Assembly: GCA_009746045.1 (NCBI GenBank)
Contig: RPFO01000418.1
Span: forward strand, 778,498 to 842,497
Source: Mesostigma viride
Taxonomy: Eukaryota; Streptophyta; Mesostigmatophyceae; Mesostigmatales; Mesostigmataceae
DNA length: 64,000 bases
Direction: 5' to 3'
Position 1 is the stretch's first letter. Each line of letters opens with the position of its first letter. Shown one piece after another: positions 43,549 through 53,055 of the stretch. The notes beneath the pieces are model-generated. The model was not told the DNA's origin and did not search any database. It saw only the letters and a program-made list of their open reading frames with translations. Made by a program: the position numbers and the translations under genes.

Positions 43549-44971
43549 CTACTGCTGTATTCCCCTAAGCTGGGGCGTCTGGAGTCGCTGGGGCCGCGGG
43601 GGGGGGGGGGTCGCCTGCCAGGGCTTGTGGCCGACGTAGATGGCCGCCCCCTTCCAGTACACCGGCTGCCCCGCCTTGGTCTGCCGGAGCTGGAGGTAGG
43701 CCGGCCATAGCTCCCGTCGCCGTTGTTGCTGCGCCAGGGTCAAGTCGTCGTCAAGGGTGAAGAGAGTCTTCTCGAGCCGCTTGCGGCGTCTGAGAAAAGA
43801 AATCTTGTCCGCCGGGGTCTTAAAGGTGAGGAGGAGCGGGGGCGGCCCTGCCTTACCCCGCGCGCGGGGAAGGCGGTGGGCAGCCAGCTCGATCTCACCG
43901 TTAAGGCCCATGCGACCAAGGATTTCTCTCTCAAACGCACGCAAAAGCTTCTCGGAATTCTCACCTTCCTCCATCTTGAAGTTCTTGACAATGACGTTGA
44001 GGCTGCGCTTGGCGAGCTCGGCCTCCTCGCGGAGGTCAAGCGTCTGCCGTTGAAGCTGGGCTGCGACGGCGGAGGTGGTGGAGGTGGTATGTTGCTTAAG
44101 CATGTCCGCCCAGGTGGTGATGGGAGGAGCATCGCCGGCCAGGCCAGCCGAGGCGGGCTTGGCGGCAATGTCCTTCACCGCCTGGGCGGTGAGGCCTGCG
44201 GTATTCTGCAGAACCTCGATAGCAATGGCGTTGTCCTTAAGACGCTGGTCGATGTCACGGAGCTGGGCGGTGATGGCGTCGGAGGTGGAGGTGGTGGCGG
44301 TGGAGGAGGCGAGGAGGCCTGGAGGTGGCGGTGGAGATGGTGGAGGTGGCGGTGGAGAGGAGGGGGAGCTCGGCAGCCAACGTGCTGCCCATGACCGCCA
44401 CATCTGCTGCGATGGGGGCCACGTGCTGCTCGAGGGCCTCCTTGAGGAGTGAGCGGATGGAGGATTCGGTTAAGGTGGTGGTGAGGGGCTTTGGGGGCCA
44501 AAGCTCCTCGAGGGAGCGGCCGAGGAGGGAGAAAAGGACGCGAATCTGAAGGTGGGGGCGGCGGCATTTGAGGATGTGGTCGAAGTTGTACGTCGCTGGA
44601 TGGGTGCGTCTCTGGAAAGCATCGGTGAGGCGGCCCTGATGGAAGAGTTGCTTGCACATCTCGAGAAGCGAGGCATACGATCCGAAAAACACGTAGCTCA
44701 GGATCTTGTCGGGGTTGAGCTTGTCAAAAAAGCCGGGCTGGCTGGCGTCAAAGTCGAACTCCTCCCAGGTCGGCTCGGCAGGGCGACTGCGCTTGGGTTC
44801 AGGCGACGCTGCTGGCGAGGCGGCCAGAGGGGGCTGGGCGACCACTAGAGCTTGGCTAGTGGCGCCGCTGCCTTCTGGACCGGTTGGCGAAGCTGCAGCC
44901 GGGGCTGCAGACGTATTTTCATTGCTAAGCGCAGCCGCCAGGCTGCGTTGCGTCGAGAGGCGTTTGCTCAT
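43549..44971 (-). pseudogene. LINE ORF1-like RNA-binding protein with frameshift
   Basis: Minus strand, start 44971 (MSKRLSTQRSLAAALSNENT). One frame runs to about 44300 through a Pro/Thr/His simple-sequence region, and the next frame continues to 43549. The C-terminal part has a coiled coil (AITAQLRDIDQRLKDNAIAI) and an RRM-like ORF1 core (SLNVIVKNFKMEEGENSEKL, then a segment rich in basic residues, LTFKTPADKISFLRRRKRL). This resembles L1-type ORF1p, which coats element RNA. It faces the opposite way from the RT fragment next to it, so the two are parts of different copies. The frame change lies in a (CCACCT)n-like tract and may be slippage. Confidence 0.6.
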
Positions 44972-45538
44972 CGTATATTGCGTAATAGCGTCGGAAAATT
45001 ATATCAGCATGTGCGTCATAAAAAGACGCGTCGATTGTGATATTCACGGCTAAATTCGGTGCTCAAACGTGAAAGTTATGAGCTCCGCCGTCAGCCATGG
45101 CTACCTCGTGGCTCGTGGCTCGTATACTAGACATGGGCATACACAATCCCACAAAGCATTCCCAAAAGGGTAGGGAAACCTGTCATGAACTACACCCAGA
45201 TGTTGCTGGACGACCTAGTGGTCCCAGCCCAGTTTGAACACCGCATCCACTCTCTCGCATCCCCCCCTCCATCCATCCACGGGAATATGTGCTACATGAT
45301 CTCCCAACGGAGTCATTAATTAATTAATTAAGTAGCTTCCATCATCATTCCGTCATCATTCCGTCATCGCGGCTCACAGAAGGGCACCAGCCTTATGCTG
45401 GCATCTGCCACCCCTATAGTGACCCTATAGTGACCGCGGCCTGGGGTGGGGTATCACCCTAAACCCTAAACCCTAAACCCTAACACCGTCTCCAGACACC
45501 CACGGCATCCCCCACCCTGGCTATCACCCTCCCACTGT
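44972..45538. other. Spacer with interspersed repeat and TATAGTGACC motifs
   Basis: Contains a TTAATTAATTAATTAAG copy of the LINE-tail repeat (45285-45335) and repeated CTATAGTGACC. No gene seen. Confidence 0.5.
45457..45483. repeat. Interstitial telomere-type tract (CCCTAAA)n
   Basis: Nearly four units of CCCTAAA, the plant and green-algal telomere repeat, about 430 bases before the viral terminal repeat. Confidence 0.9.
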
Positions 45539-45906
45539 GACTAAATTTACTAAGTTTACTATGGTTTTTTGGTTTTTTTTTCTAGGAAATTCAAGCCAGC
45601 TGCCATGAGGTGAAGGTGCTACAGGTGCTGTGTGGTACAGGGTAGCTATAGTGACCTTATAGTGACCATGGTGGTAGACTCTTATGCTGGCATCCCAGGG
45701 TGACTAAATTTACTAAGTTTACTATGGGTTTTGGTTTTTTTTCTAGGAAATTCAAGCCACCTGCCATGAGGTCGAAGTGGTGACATGCCACAACTGGGTG
45801 AGGGCCATGTGGGATATGGGACTAAGTCATTTCCCGTGGGAGACTATGTTTACTAAGTTTACTATGGGTTTTGGGTTTTATTCCTAGGAAATTAATTCAG
45901 GTGTGC
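45539..45906. repeat. Three TIR-like blocks outside the PLV left end
   Basis: Blocks at 45539-45610, 45700-45771 and 45830-45906 each read TTTACTAAGTTTACTATGG, then a T/G-rich run, then CTAGGAAATT. The third has the full outer-end order of the PLV right terminus (CCCGTGGGAGACTAT...GAAATTAATTCAGGTGTG) and abuts the left TIR in opposite orientation. The first two continue with CAAGCCASCTGCCATGAGGT and form a tandem unit of about 161 bp. Confidence 0.75.
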
Positions 45907-45914
45907 ACCACCAA

Positions 45915-46361
45915 AAACACACCTGAATTTCCCAAAAAAAGAACCCCCAAAAAACTTAGTAAATATAGTCTCCCACGACAAATGGTTATGAAAACATAGT
46001 TTCCCACGGCAAAATGACCAATAAATCCATCTCCCACGGGAAAGGCCATGGGGGCCGGCCAGCGGGGGTGCAGCGGAGGGGCGCGGACTGCCAAGCAGTG
46101 GCGGGACTGCCAGGTGGTGGTGGGCCTCGGTTGTGAGGGCTTGCTGTGTTTTCTCGTGGGAAACTATATTTACTACTAAATTGATATTTTCAGTTGGAAA
46201 TAAAGTTTTATTCGACGTGTGAGAGAGCATGCACAGGCTTGCATAATTTCCCGCAAAGAAAACCCAAAACCCGTAGTTAGCTTAGTAAATTTAGTAAGGT
46301 GCTGGAGGGTCGAGCAGTGCGTGGGAGTTGGCGGACCCGGCGAGGGCCGCGCGGCGGGGTG
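45915..46361 (+). repeat. PLV left terminal inverted repeat
   Basis: Starts AAACACACCTGAATTTCCCA and ends at GCCGCGCGGCGGGGTG. It matches the reverse complement of 63563-64000 throughout with a few substitutions and small indels (e.g. GGCCGGCCAGCG vs GGCCGGCAGCG). It carries three CGTGGGA/TCCCACG sites. Confidence 0.95.
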
Positions 46362-46439
46362 AGGTGACGTCTGGGGGTCCATCTGAAAGCGGAAGGACCA
46401 TCGATTGACATGTGAAAAATCGTTTCATTAAAATATTAC

Positions 46440-48973
46440 TTACGAAGGGCAATACCGCCATCCAATAAAGCAGTTCGGCCTGGAACCGTCGCTCAATTTG
46501 TACTGAGTCAGCCTGCAGCCCAAAACCGCCTTTGCCTCGTCTCCAAATAATTTCGCCTTGTAGCTATCCATACCAGTCGAAGCAATGTACTCGTCGAGAA
46601 GAACCTTGACAGGCACTGCCTCTCCGCTGCACTTGACGAGCTCGCCGCTTTTCTTTAGCTCCTCGATAAAGGCACCAACACCATCAGACGAAACTTTCGA
46701 GTCCGTCTTCAGTACTCTCATCTCCTCCGACCTAGGCGGCCACCTCTCGTCCTTGCTAGTTGCTGCCAGGTATACTACGCACTCTCTAATCGAAATCGCC
46801 ATCAATCCTAACGCAAACTCCTTGGCGCGAGTGCCCAGTGTGGTGTCGATGAGCTTCATGTGCTGACGCTCAGGTTCCGCGTCAATTTCCTCCTGCGTGC
46901 AAAACTTGCTCACGAAAGGGTACATGACAGCGCGGTCCCACAATCCCTCGCAGTGCTCGTCAAATTTCACGTCGTTGTTGGTATCCAAAACTAGCTTGAA
47001 CGTCGTAGGAAATTGCACGTACTCGTTCGAGTGGAGAGCACGCGCCTTCAGGACCCCGTTGCCAGTGATATTCTTGAACTTCGACGCCACGATAGGGACG
47101 TTGCGCTGGAGCTCGTTCGTCAAACCAACGCGCATGCCGCGCATTCCCAAAACTTCTGGCGTCGCCACATCGCTGTCCCGCTCCTGCGAAGTGTAGAAAG
47201 CAGCACGAACGTTGTTCACGTTGTCGCCGTACGCTGACCTGATGACGCTCATCAGGAAGCCCTTCCCGTTCCGTCCTGAACCCTTCCAGAAGTATCCTTG
47301 CTCGTCACGATTGTCCCCCACCATCAGTGAGCCAAGGAAACGCTTGAAGTGGGCCCGGGTCACAGCGTCTGGGAAAATTTCCTCCAGCTTCACTTCCATA
47401 GCACAAGTGTCGGCGTCTGGCGTGTAGGGAAGTCCCATCTGCTTGGAAATCATGTCGTCGGGCCGTCCAGGTCGCAGGGTCATGGTAGCGAGTTCCAGAA
47501 CCCCGTTAGTGAAGCACAGGAGCAGCGGATCTTTGTCGAGCCTCTCCACGAATTCGGTTGGCTCGGCGTAGATGATTCCCTTGACCTCGTTGCGGATGTT
47601 GTTGATGTAAGGGCCGTCACGCAAGTTGTGGGAGATCTTCACAGCGGAGTCAGCCAGGGCTTCGAAGTACGCCGCCTTCTTGTCGTCGCCCAGATACTCG
47701 GCCTTGTCACGCCGTTCAGAAAAATAGCGGACACCTCCCGGTACTTGGACGGGAGCTTGTCCATCTCAGCGATGGCGTTCCGCAGAGGTTCGTCAGTCAT
47801 CAGCTGGCGCCACCTGTGGTCCCTGAAATTCCACAACGACCCACCGCTGTACCGCCAAGTCCCAGCAAATCCCACCACACAGGCCTCGGCTACACCGCGA
47901 TGAGAATTCTCGAAGTGCGCGAGGATGTAAGACGTCGTGGCGTCCTCGGATGGGAAAAGCAAAGACTTGAGTTCGTCGCCGAGAGCGACAACTTCGCTCG
48001 AGAAGTCGCGGCAGTCCGAGTCGTGGCATTTCTGAATGATGCCGTCACGCGATACGACGAGGTAAGTGTGGTTGCTCCCGTGCTCGCGGCCAGCTCCGAG
48101 GCACAAGTGGCTGAACGTGCGCATGACGTAGTTGTCACGGTCCTTCGAGTAGTGAAGGCTCGCAGCATCCAGCGCGTGGTCTTCAAAATTCGGGTAACGC
48201 TCGGTCCACCTGGCCACGATGCGCGAAGTGACGTTGGCGATGTCGTCACTGTCCAGGTGCGTGATTTCGTCGCTGCTAGTGGCGAAAACCCTCGTCGAAG
48301 GGCGTCCAACGTCACGCTTGCCACCGCTCGACTTTTTCCCTTTTTTTGCTGGAGGCTCGAGACCGTCGATCAAGTCGTCGACAGGCAGCCACTTTGCATC
48401 GTCGTCCACCAATTGAGCGACAAACGTTTCGATGGGCTCGTTGTCGTCAACGGGAGAGAGAATTGGGCATCCTGGCTCGACGTCCTTCGTGTTATACACA
48501 CAGTTCAGCAATCGGCCGTCGTTGTAAATGGAATCGTCCCATCCGGGGAGCTGCAGAAGTTTGGCCTTCATGAGACGCCCCATATCCTTCACCGTCACTT
48601 TCCAACCCTTCACGTAGACACGGAACGAGTACTTGAACGTCCTCTTGCCCTTGGTTTCGACCCAACGCGGACGACGCGTGAGTACTTTGACGTTCTCATG
48701 GTTGATGTTACAATTTTCGAAGACGTCGTTGATGATGTCGTCGACGGTGACTCCCGGCTCTCCTTCCTCGTGATCGAATTTGAGGTCGTAATCGAGATAT
48801 GGCTTGACAACATCGTCTTCTTTTAGAACCTCGCACCAATGGCCGCCAGCGCGAATGAGCCTGAGCGCTTCGTTAGCGGATAGCTCTAGGGCGTTATCGT
48901 TCCAGTTCTTAGATTTAATCCTCCGCGCGAGCTTGATCATCTTTGCGGTGATGGGTGGACCGGGAGCCTCCAT
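46440..48973 (-). CDS. Primase-superfamily 3 helicase, broken by one frame change
   Basis: Replication protein of the PLV. Start chosen at 48973 (MEAPGPPITA, CACCATGG context, promoter elements just upstream) rather than the longer reading from 49123. The N-terminal part is AEP-primase-like: PYLDYDLKFD with Asp61/Asp63 as the metal pair, and GRLLNCVYNTKD. A possible zinc motif (KCHDSDC) follows. The frame breaks at the five-T run (plus-strand A run at 47720-47724), after which the next frame continues past the ATG at 47642. That half has D5_N-like sequence, a Walker A (GSGRNGKG), a Walker-B-like segment (RGMRVGLTNEL) and a C-terminal winged-helix-like region. One extra T would give a single protein of about 845 aa. 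Assembly indel or inactivating mutation. Confidence 0.85.
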
Positions 48974-49015
48974 GGTGGTGTGAGCGCGAGAGTGCGGATT
49001 GTCGTGGGAGAGTCC

Positions 49016-49044
49016 GCCTTTATTCCCGTGGGAGATCTCCCACG
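49016..49044 (-). promoter_or_regulatory. Primase promoter: AATAAAGGC plus 18-bp palindrome
   Basis: CGTGGGAGATCTCCCACG (49027-49044) is a perfect palindrome. AATAAAGGC (minus strand, 49024-49016) lies between it and the start at 48973. A further CGTGGGAGA half-site is at 49003-49011. The half-site recurs in the terminal repeats. Confidence 0.55.
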
Positions 49045-49322
49045 AGGAATCGAATCGTGTCGGCTTGTCGGTTACGTCGTGTCGGTCGACCGTGTCGTCA
49101 TGCAGGTTGAAGTTCGAGACCATTCTGGAAGGTTGTATACCGTATGCTTAGAAAAAAAAAAGTTTCGATTAAAAAATTTCAGTTCGTCTAAAAACCACAC
49201 AGACCCTCGAACCTCGACCCTTGAGAAAAATGGTCCCATGGAACTTTTTTATTTCCTGTATAATGCATGCAGTTTAGGATATCCTTTTCGACATTCATGA
49301 AAATTTCCCACGGGAAAACTGT

Positions 49323-50606
49323 CTACTTTTTCCTCGGCCTCAGCCGACGTCCGCCAGTCTCGCCGCCCTGGGGAGAGGGGTCCCCCGCCTGCCGCTCGTA
49401 AACGGCTCCTGTAAGTACGTCGTGCCCCATCAAGTCACCAGCCCATTTTCGCTTTTTCCACGAAGCGCCCTTCAAGAAACGGGTGATGTACGCCTGCCTC
49501 GTTGCATCAATGCCGTGGTAGATGCGGTTGTACTTCGCAGAATAATACTCGTGCTTCATGTATTCGCCTGGATTTTTTGGGTCCTCGAACACGTACTTCT
49601 GATCAGCTCGAGCCTGCAACGCGTTAATCAGCTTCTTGTACCCGTCTGGAATTTGGTAGTCGTACGTGCCGTACGTCTCTGCCGTCTTAAAACGTTGAAT
49701 TATCATGCGGCGCTCGCTCGGAATGTATCCGTTCTCGTGTGGCTCGAGCTCGCTGATAGAACTGACGATGCGCATTTTGTCGTGGTCGTACCTGGTCGGT
49801 GGCAGTTTCTCGCCGGACAGGTAAATAAGACCCATCAAAGCGGCGTCAGACGTAGGGTCCTTTTTGTACTCGGCGGCGGCGATCCGCTGGAGCTGCTCGT
49901 ACGTGTACCTCAGTGGCTTGCTCTCGGCCCTGTCGAATTTCCTGTCGAGATCGCCGACCTTCAGCTCATTGACTCGAGCAGCGTACGCGTCCGTCACGTC
50001 GCGTGGGAGCCTCTTCTCAGGTGGCATCATTCGATTCACCCCGTTTATCACTCCGAGCAAGTTCTTCTCGTTCTCCCTCCACGCATCCTCTTTCGAGTGT
50101 GCGAGCTTGCGTTTGGGTTCCGAGGTTTCGTGGACGACGCGCAGGACACGGGCGGTGTCTGCGAGGCAGTCGACTGATTCGTCCTGCGAGCACCCCATTT
50201 TGTCAAGGAGAACTCGCAGCCTGCCGATGTACCCCTTCGCGGTTTTGCGCGTCGCCCCGCGCTCTCTCGAGGGCCTGCCAGGCTCGTGATGCTCTGGCCG
50301 GGCATCCGCTGCGGCGACGGCCTCGTCGAAGGTCCAGTATCGTCCATCAGTAGGTCGCGCAGGCGGTTCCTCGTGGTGCGGTGGCTCCGGCGAGGGTGGA
50401 GAGGTCGCCTGCAAGCCGATTTTTTCCGCGCACTCGGGGTTATTTGCGATCCATCGGTCACTGGGATTCCAGACGCCCTTCTTGACCTTGCTTTTCGCCG
50501 AGATGCAGTTCGTCTGGTCGCGGGCGATTGCTCGCCTCTTCGCCTGGGCCCGTCGCCATTGCTCGCGACGCTCCTCTACGGTCACCGTCATCTGATGACT
50601 GAACAT
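49323..50606 (-). CDS. Tyrosine recombinase/integrase
   Basis: 427 aa. The C-terminal catalytic domain of the phage-integrase/Cre family is visible: an Arg in GIDATRQAYIT (Arg370, box II), MGHDVLTG with His395, and the nucleophile Tyr403 in GAVYERQ. The central part (residues about 120-230) is helical, as expected for the core-binding domain. The N-terminus is basic. Tail is Arg/Lys-rich (RRLRPRKK). It probably integrates or excises the element through a single-tyrosine mechanism. It is convergent in order with the primase and on the same strand, 350 bp apart. A TATA box lies about 25 bp before the ATG; an alternative longer N-terminus with an AT-hook is discussed separately. Confidence 0.9.
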   Translation of the reverse strand: MFSHQMTVTVEERREQWRRAQAKRRAIARDQTNCISAKSKVKKGVWNPSDRWIANNPECAEKIGLQATSPPSPEPPHHEEPPARPTDGRYWTFDEAVAAADARPEHHEPGRPSRERGATRKTAKGYIGRLRVLLDKMGCSQDESVDCLADTARVLRVVHETSEPKRKLAHSKEDAWRENEKNLLGVINGVNRMMPPEKRLPRDVTDAYAARVNELKVGDLDRKFDRAESKPLRYTYEQLQRIAAAEYKKDPTSDAALMGLIYLSGEKLPPTRYDHDKMRIVSSISELEPHENGYIPSERRMIIQRFKTAETYGTYDYQIPDGYKKLINALQARADQKYVFEDPKNPGEYMKHEYYSAKYNRIYHGIDATRQAYITRFLKGASWKKRKWAGDLMGHDVLTGAVYERQAGDPSPQGGETGGRRLRPRKK

Positions 50607-50835
50607 GAGACAATTTTTTGGCTCGAGGCTTTTTATACCCTACGGGGTGGATCCTTGGGCGCCCTCGAGGCCGTTTCGGTTCGTGTCGTTTTTCCGTTTT
50701 GGAGGGTGAGCGCCCACGTGGACGCCTGCGATCGCCCACCAAGGCGAGGATGGCCAATCGGATTTCGGGGCTCATGTCGTGACAGGTGGACGGAATCGTG
50801 TCGGTGGCCTGCTTCTTGAAGGATCCTGACGACAC
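50458..50835 (-). CDS. Possible AT-hook protein or recombinase N-terminal extension
   Basis: Open minus-strand frame of 125 codons overlapping the recombinase start. It contains a canonical AT-hook core (KRPRGRPRIHP) and a second RRPRGRSP, both minor-groove DNA-binding signatures. An upstream frame from 50953 (MAEFVAFLPS, good ACCATGG context, AATAAAGGC about 25 bases before) would lead into it after one frame change. From its 3' side one base removed from an A run at about 50613-50618 would lead into the recombinase frame. Thus it may be a separate small protein, part of a longer recombinase, or a chance reading of GC-rich DNA. Confidence 0.35.
   Translation of the reverse strand: MSSGSFKKQATDTIPSTCHDMSPEIRLAILALVGDRRRPRGRSPSKTEKRHEPKRPRGRPRIHPVGYKKPRAKKLSHVQSSDDGDRRGASRAMATGPGEEASNRPRPDELHLGEKQGQEGRLESQ
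50631..50637 (-). promoter_or_regulatory. TATA box before the recombinase gene
   Basis: Minus-strand GGGTATAAAAAGCC, with the TATA core 25 bases before the ATG at 50606. This would give a very short 5' UTR. Confidence 0.5.
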
Positions 50836-50953
50836 GTTCTAGAGTTTTCTGCCCCAGTCGAGAACCCGAACAATATCGGAGGAGTGCTTGGGTGTCCAAC
50901 ACGTACAGTTGTAATACGAGTTGTGAGGGTAAGAATGCCACGAATTCCGCCAT

Positions 50954-51606
50954 GGTTCTTGCAGGAAGTTGCCTTTATTAACAATCAGGAAACACAGACG
51001 TAAGTCATGTCACTTCCAAGACTGCACGCAGCACAGACGACAGGGTCGCAGTGCCAAGAGAACGTGCACGCAAGAACTAGCGTCCCGGTGTGACCAAGTC
51101 ACTCATATAGCTTACTAGGGACGCGTCCAAGTATTCAGCTGCACTGTCACAGCTGAACTGTCAATCAATTGATTACACAGACTCTGGCACGCCTTTGGCG
51201 CGCAGATCTATCAATTGTCCATACGGCTATTCCTGTGGACCTATCCGTACACTAGTCAGCATCAATTGTCTCATAGGTCCTGGCGCGCTACAGTGCGCCT
51301 ACCTATCAATTGACCATCAAGTCCTGTACAAGTCCTGTCAACGTCCTGCGGACTATCAAAGTGACACTTGTACATCCTGTGTCCGTACGCGCCCACAGTG
51401 GCGCGCCGGGTACTGTCGGCACAGCCTAGGAAACGTCATAACTTTTACGTTCCTTAACCAAATGAGGCGTTCAAGGTGCCGTTGGAAAGAGCGTAACAAT
51501 CTCTATCCATCTAACGTAAATCCTTTACGTTAACTCGTACTCCTTCTCGGCGCCTGCGTATCGTTTGATGGACGGAATATCCATAGTATATCATGTTCAG
51601 AGAAAA
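50954..51606. promoter_or_regulatory. Non-coding region with spaced CAATTG and GGCGCGC motifs
   Basis: The largest gene-free interval inside the PLV. CAATTG occurs at 51166, 51212, 51263 and 51307 (spacing 46, 51 and 44), three of these as TATCAATTG or CATCAATTG. GGCGCGC(C/A/T) occurs at about 51197, 51284 and 51402. It lies between the recombinase arm and the 3' end of the ATPase gene. Candidate origin or control region; no ORF looks real. Confidence 0.45.
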
Positions 51607-52491
51607 TTATTTTATCGAGAGAAATGTATTGAAGTTTCGACGAAACATTTTTTTCGGGTCGCGCTGGTCGAAGTCGACAGCGAAGAAGTCGTGAGGATCG
51701 TCCTTGACGGCGTGGTCCCATAGCGCGAGAAACTCGTCCGGCGCCACAGCCCCCGCGCTCTCTTCCGCGATCTGTCGCGCGGCTCGATGGTCCTTCGTTC
51801 TGAACAGCGCAAGAAACGATATATTCGCTCGCACTGCTCGTGGTACGCCACCGCTTGTGTACGCCTGTGTCAGGAAAATCATGCTCGTGAGGAAGTGTCT
51901 GTGTTTGAACGCGAAAGCCGCAACAGCGTTTTTGCTAGAGCTCTGATAGAGGGCACTGCCTTGCATGTCGTCTATCAGAATGAGCGACGAAGGAGGACCG
52001 TGCTCGAACCTTGTCGCAGGTTTATCCCAGTTCATTGCATCAAGGCGTAGGTACATGGAGAGGTCCATGAGTTCTGCGTTTTTTTTCCCATCCACGTATT
52101 CGCGTTTGAACGTTTCCCAGACCTTGAGATCGTCCTTGTACCTCTCGTATTCGTGGAGGTCAGACTTTATATGATCTATCATCCCATCGAATGCCAGGTT
52201 AGAGTAGACTTCCATCGTCATAGCTGGTTCCGGGAGCTCCTTGTATTTCGGCTCCGTGTGGGCACTCCCTGAAATGAGGTACAGCTTGTCGAATGAGTTG
52301 TTAGCAAAGTAAGCCTTCGCCATGTTGACTGCCGATGTAGTTTTCCCAGACCGTCGAGCTCCGCAGAAGTTTGCGATGAAATGAAGACTCGGCATATTCG
52401 GTGGAGCAGGACGCTGTGGGGCGTATCGTTGCTTGATGTCTTTGTTCTCAAGTGAATGAATTCGTCGCTCTTCGATGATAGCCATTATCAT
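51607..52491 (-). CDS. A32-type genome-packaging ATPase
   Basis: FtsK/HerA-superfamily ATPase that pumps DNA into capsids. 294 aa (or 292 from the second ATG, MAIIEERR). Walker A is GARRSGKTT at residues 44-52 and Walker B is LILIDDMQ at about 170-177. The motif MIFLTQAY (about 204-211) corresponds to the conserved sensor-like Gln motif of A32 proteins. The length is typical of PLV and virophage packaging ATPases. Its start is 12 bases from the stop of the upstream coiled-coil gene, so the two are probably co-transcribed. No frame break. Confidence 0.93.
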   Translation of the reverse strand: MIMAIIEERRIHSLENKDIKQRYAPQRPAPPNMPSLHFIANFCGARRSGKTTSAVNMAKAYFANNSFDKLYLISGSAHTEPKYKELPEPAMTMEVYSNLAFDGMIDHIKSDLHEYERYKDDLKVWETFKREYVDGKKNAELMDLSMYLRLDAMNWDKPATRFEHGPPSSLILIDDMQGSALYQSSSKNAVAAFAFKHRHFLTSMIFLTQAYTSGGVPRAVRANISFLALFRTKDHRAARQIAEESAGAVAPDEFLALWDHAVKDDPHDFFAVDFDQRDPKKMFRRNFNTFLSIK

Positions 52492-52503
52492 TCTGAAGAC
52501 ATT

Positions 52504-53031
52504 TTAATCGTCCAGACTAGCAAGGAGAGACGCGCGGATGGCGGCCATGCGCATCTCGTATGGCGTCATCGCGACAGGTGGCGGTGGTGGAGGTGGGAGC
52601 TGTCGGGTCTTGATCGGGGGTGGCGGAGAGTCCGGCTCTGTCTCCTTGGGCTTTCGACCCCGTCTTGGTTTTGGCGTGTCGGCGGGGGTTGAGGCGACGG
52701 AATCTTCAGCGAGAAGGCGTTCAATCCGCGATTTGTTGCGGGCTTCTTGCAGCTCGAGTTCGACTAGCCTTTGCCGCTGAATCTCCAATTCCTTTGCAAG
52801 GACCTTTCGTTTCGTTATCTCTGCCTCCTTTTCTTCGTTTCGTCTCTTCTCCCTCTCGGCTTTTGCGCGTTGCTGGTAAACCCTCATTTTGTCGCGAAGG
52901 GCTTTTTTCTGTTCATCATTCAGCGGTTGTCCCTTTCGAATTGTCTTGACCAGGTCAACCTGCTCTTCCCGCGTCTCGGCGAAGGTTTCGTCTTGGTAGC
53001 TCGTTGGGGTCTCTGAAGCCTCAGAGGCCAT
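52504..53031 (-). CDS. Coiled-coil protein with proline-rich tail
   Basis: 175 aa. Residues about 25-110 are a strongly charged helix (QQRAKAEREKRRNEEKEAEI) typical of a long coiled coil. Residues 115-160 are Pro-rich with PKPRRGRKPKE, which resembles an AT-hook, and a PPPPPPP run. The last 15 residues contain a short MTPYEMRMAAIRASLLAS helix. It starts 24 bp from the divergent fibre gene and precedes the packaging ATPase. Position suggests a virion or packaging-associated role; the family is not recognised. Confidence 0.75.
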   Translation of the reverse strand: MASEASETPTSYQDETFAETREEQVDLVKTIRKGQPLNDEQKKALRDKMRVYQQRAKAEREKRRNEEKEAEITKRKVLAKELEIQRQRLVELELQEARNKSRIERLLAEDSVASTPADTPKPRRGRKPKETEPDSPPPPIKTRQLPPPPPPPVAMTPYEMRMAAIRASLLASLDD

Positions 53032-53055
53032 GTTTATATTCTAGGTAGATAATAA
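53032..53055. promoter_or_regulatory. Bidirectional TCTA promoter between divergent genes
   Basis: Only 24 bp separate the two ATGs. The sequence reads TTTATATTCTAGGTAGATAATAA on plus and TTATTATCTACCTAGAATAT on minus, so each direction has a TCTA core in AT-rich DNA. Confidence 0.6.

Noticed and set aside
47816-48826. Plus-strand 336-codon ORF within the primase region
   Set aside because: Antisense to the primase; the minus strand holds the DxD and other primase motifs.
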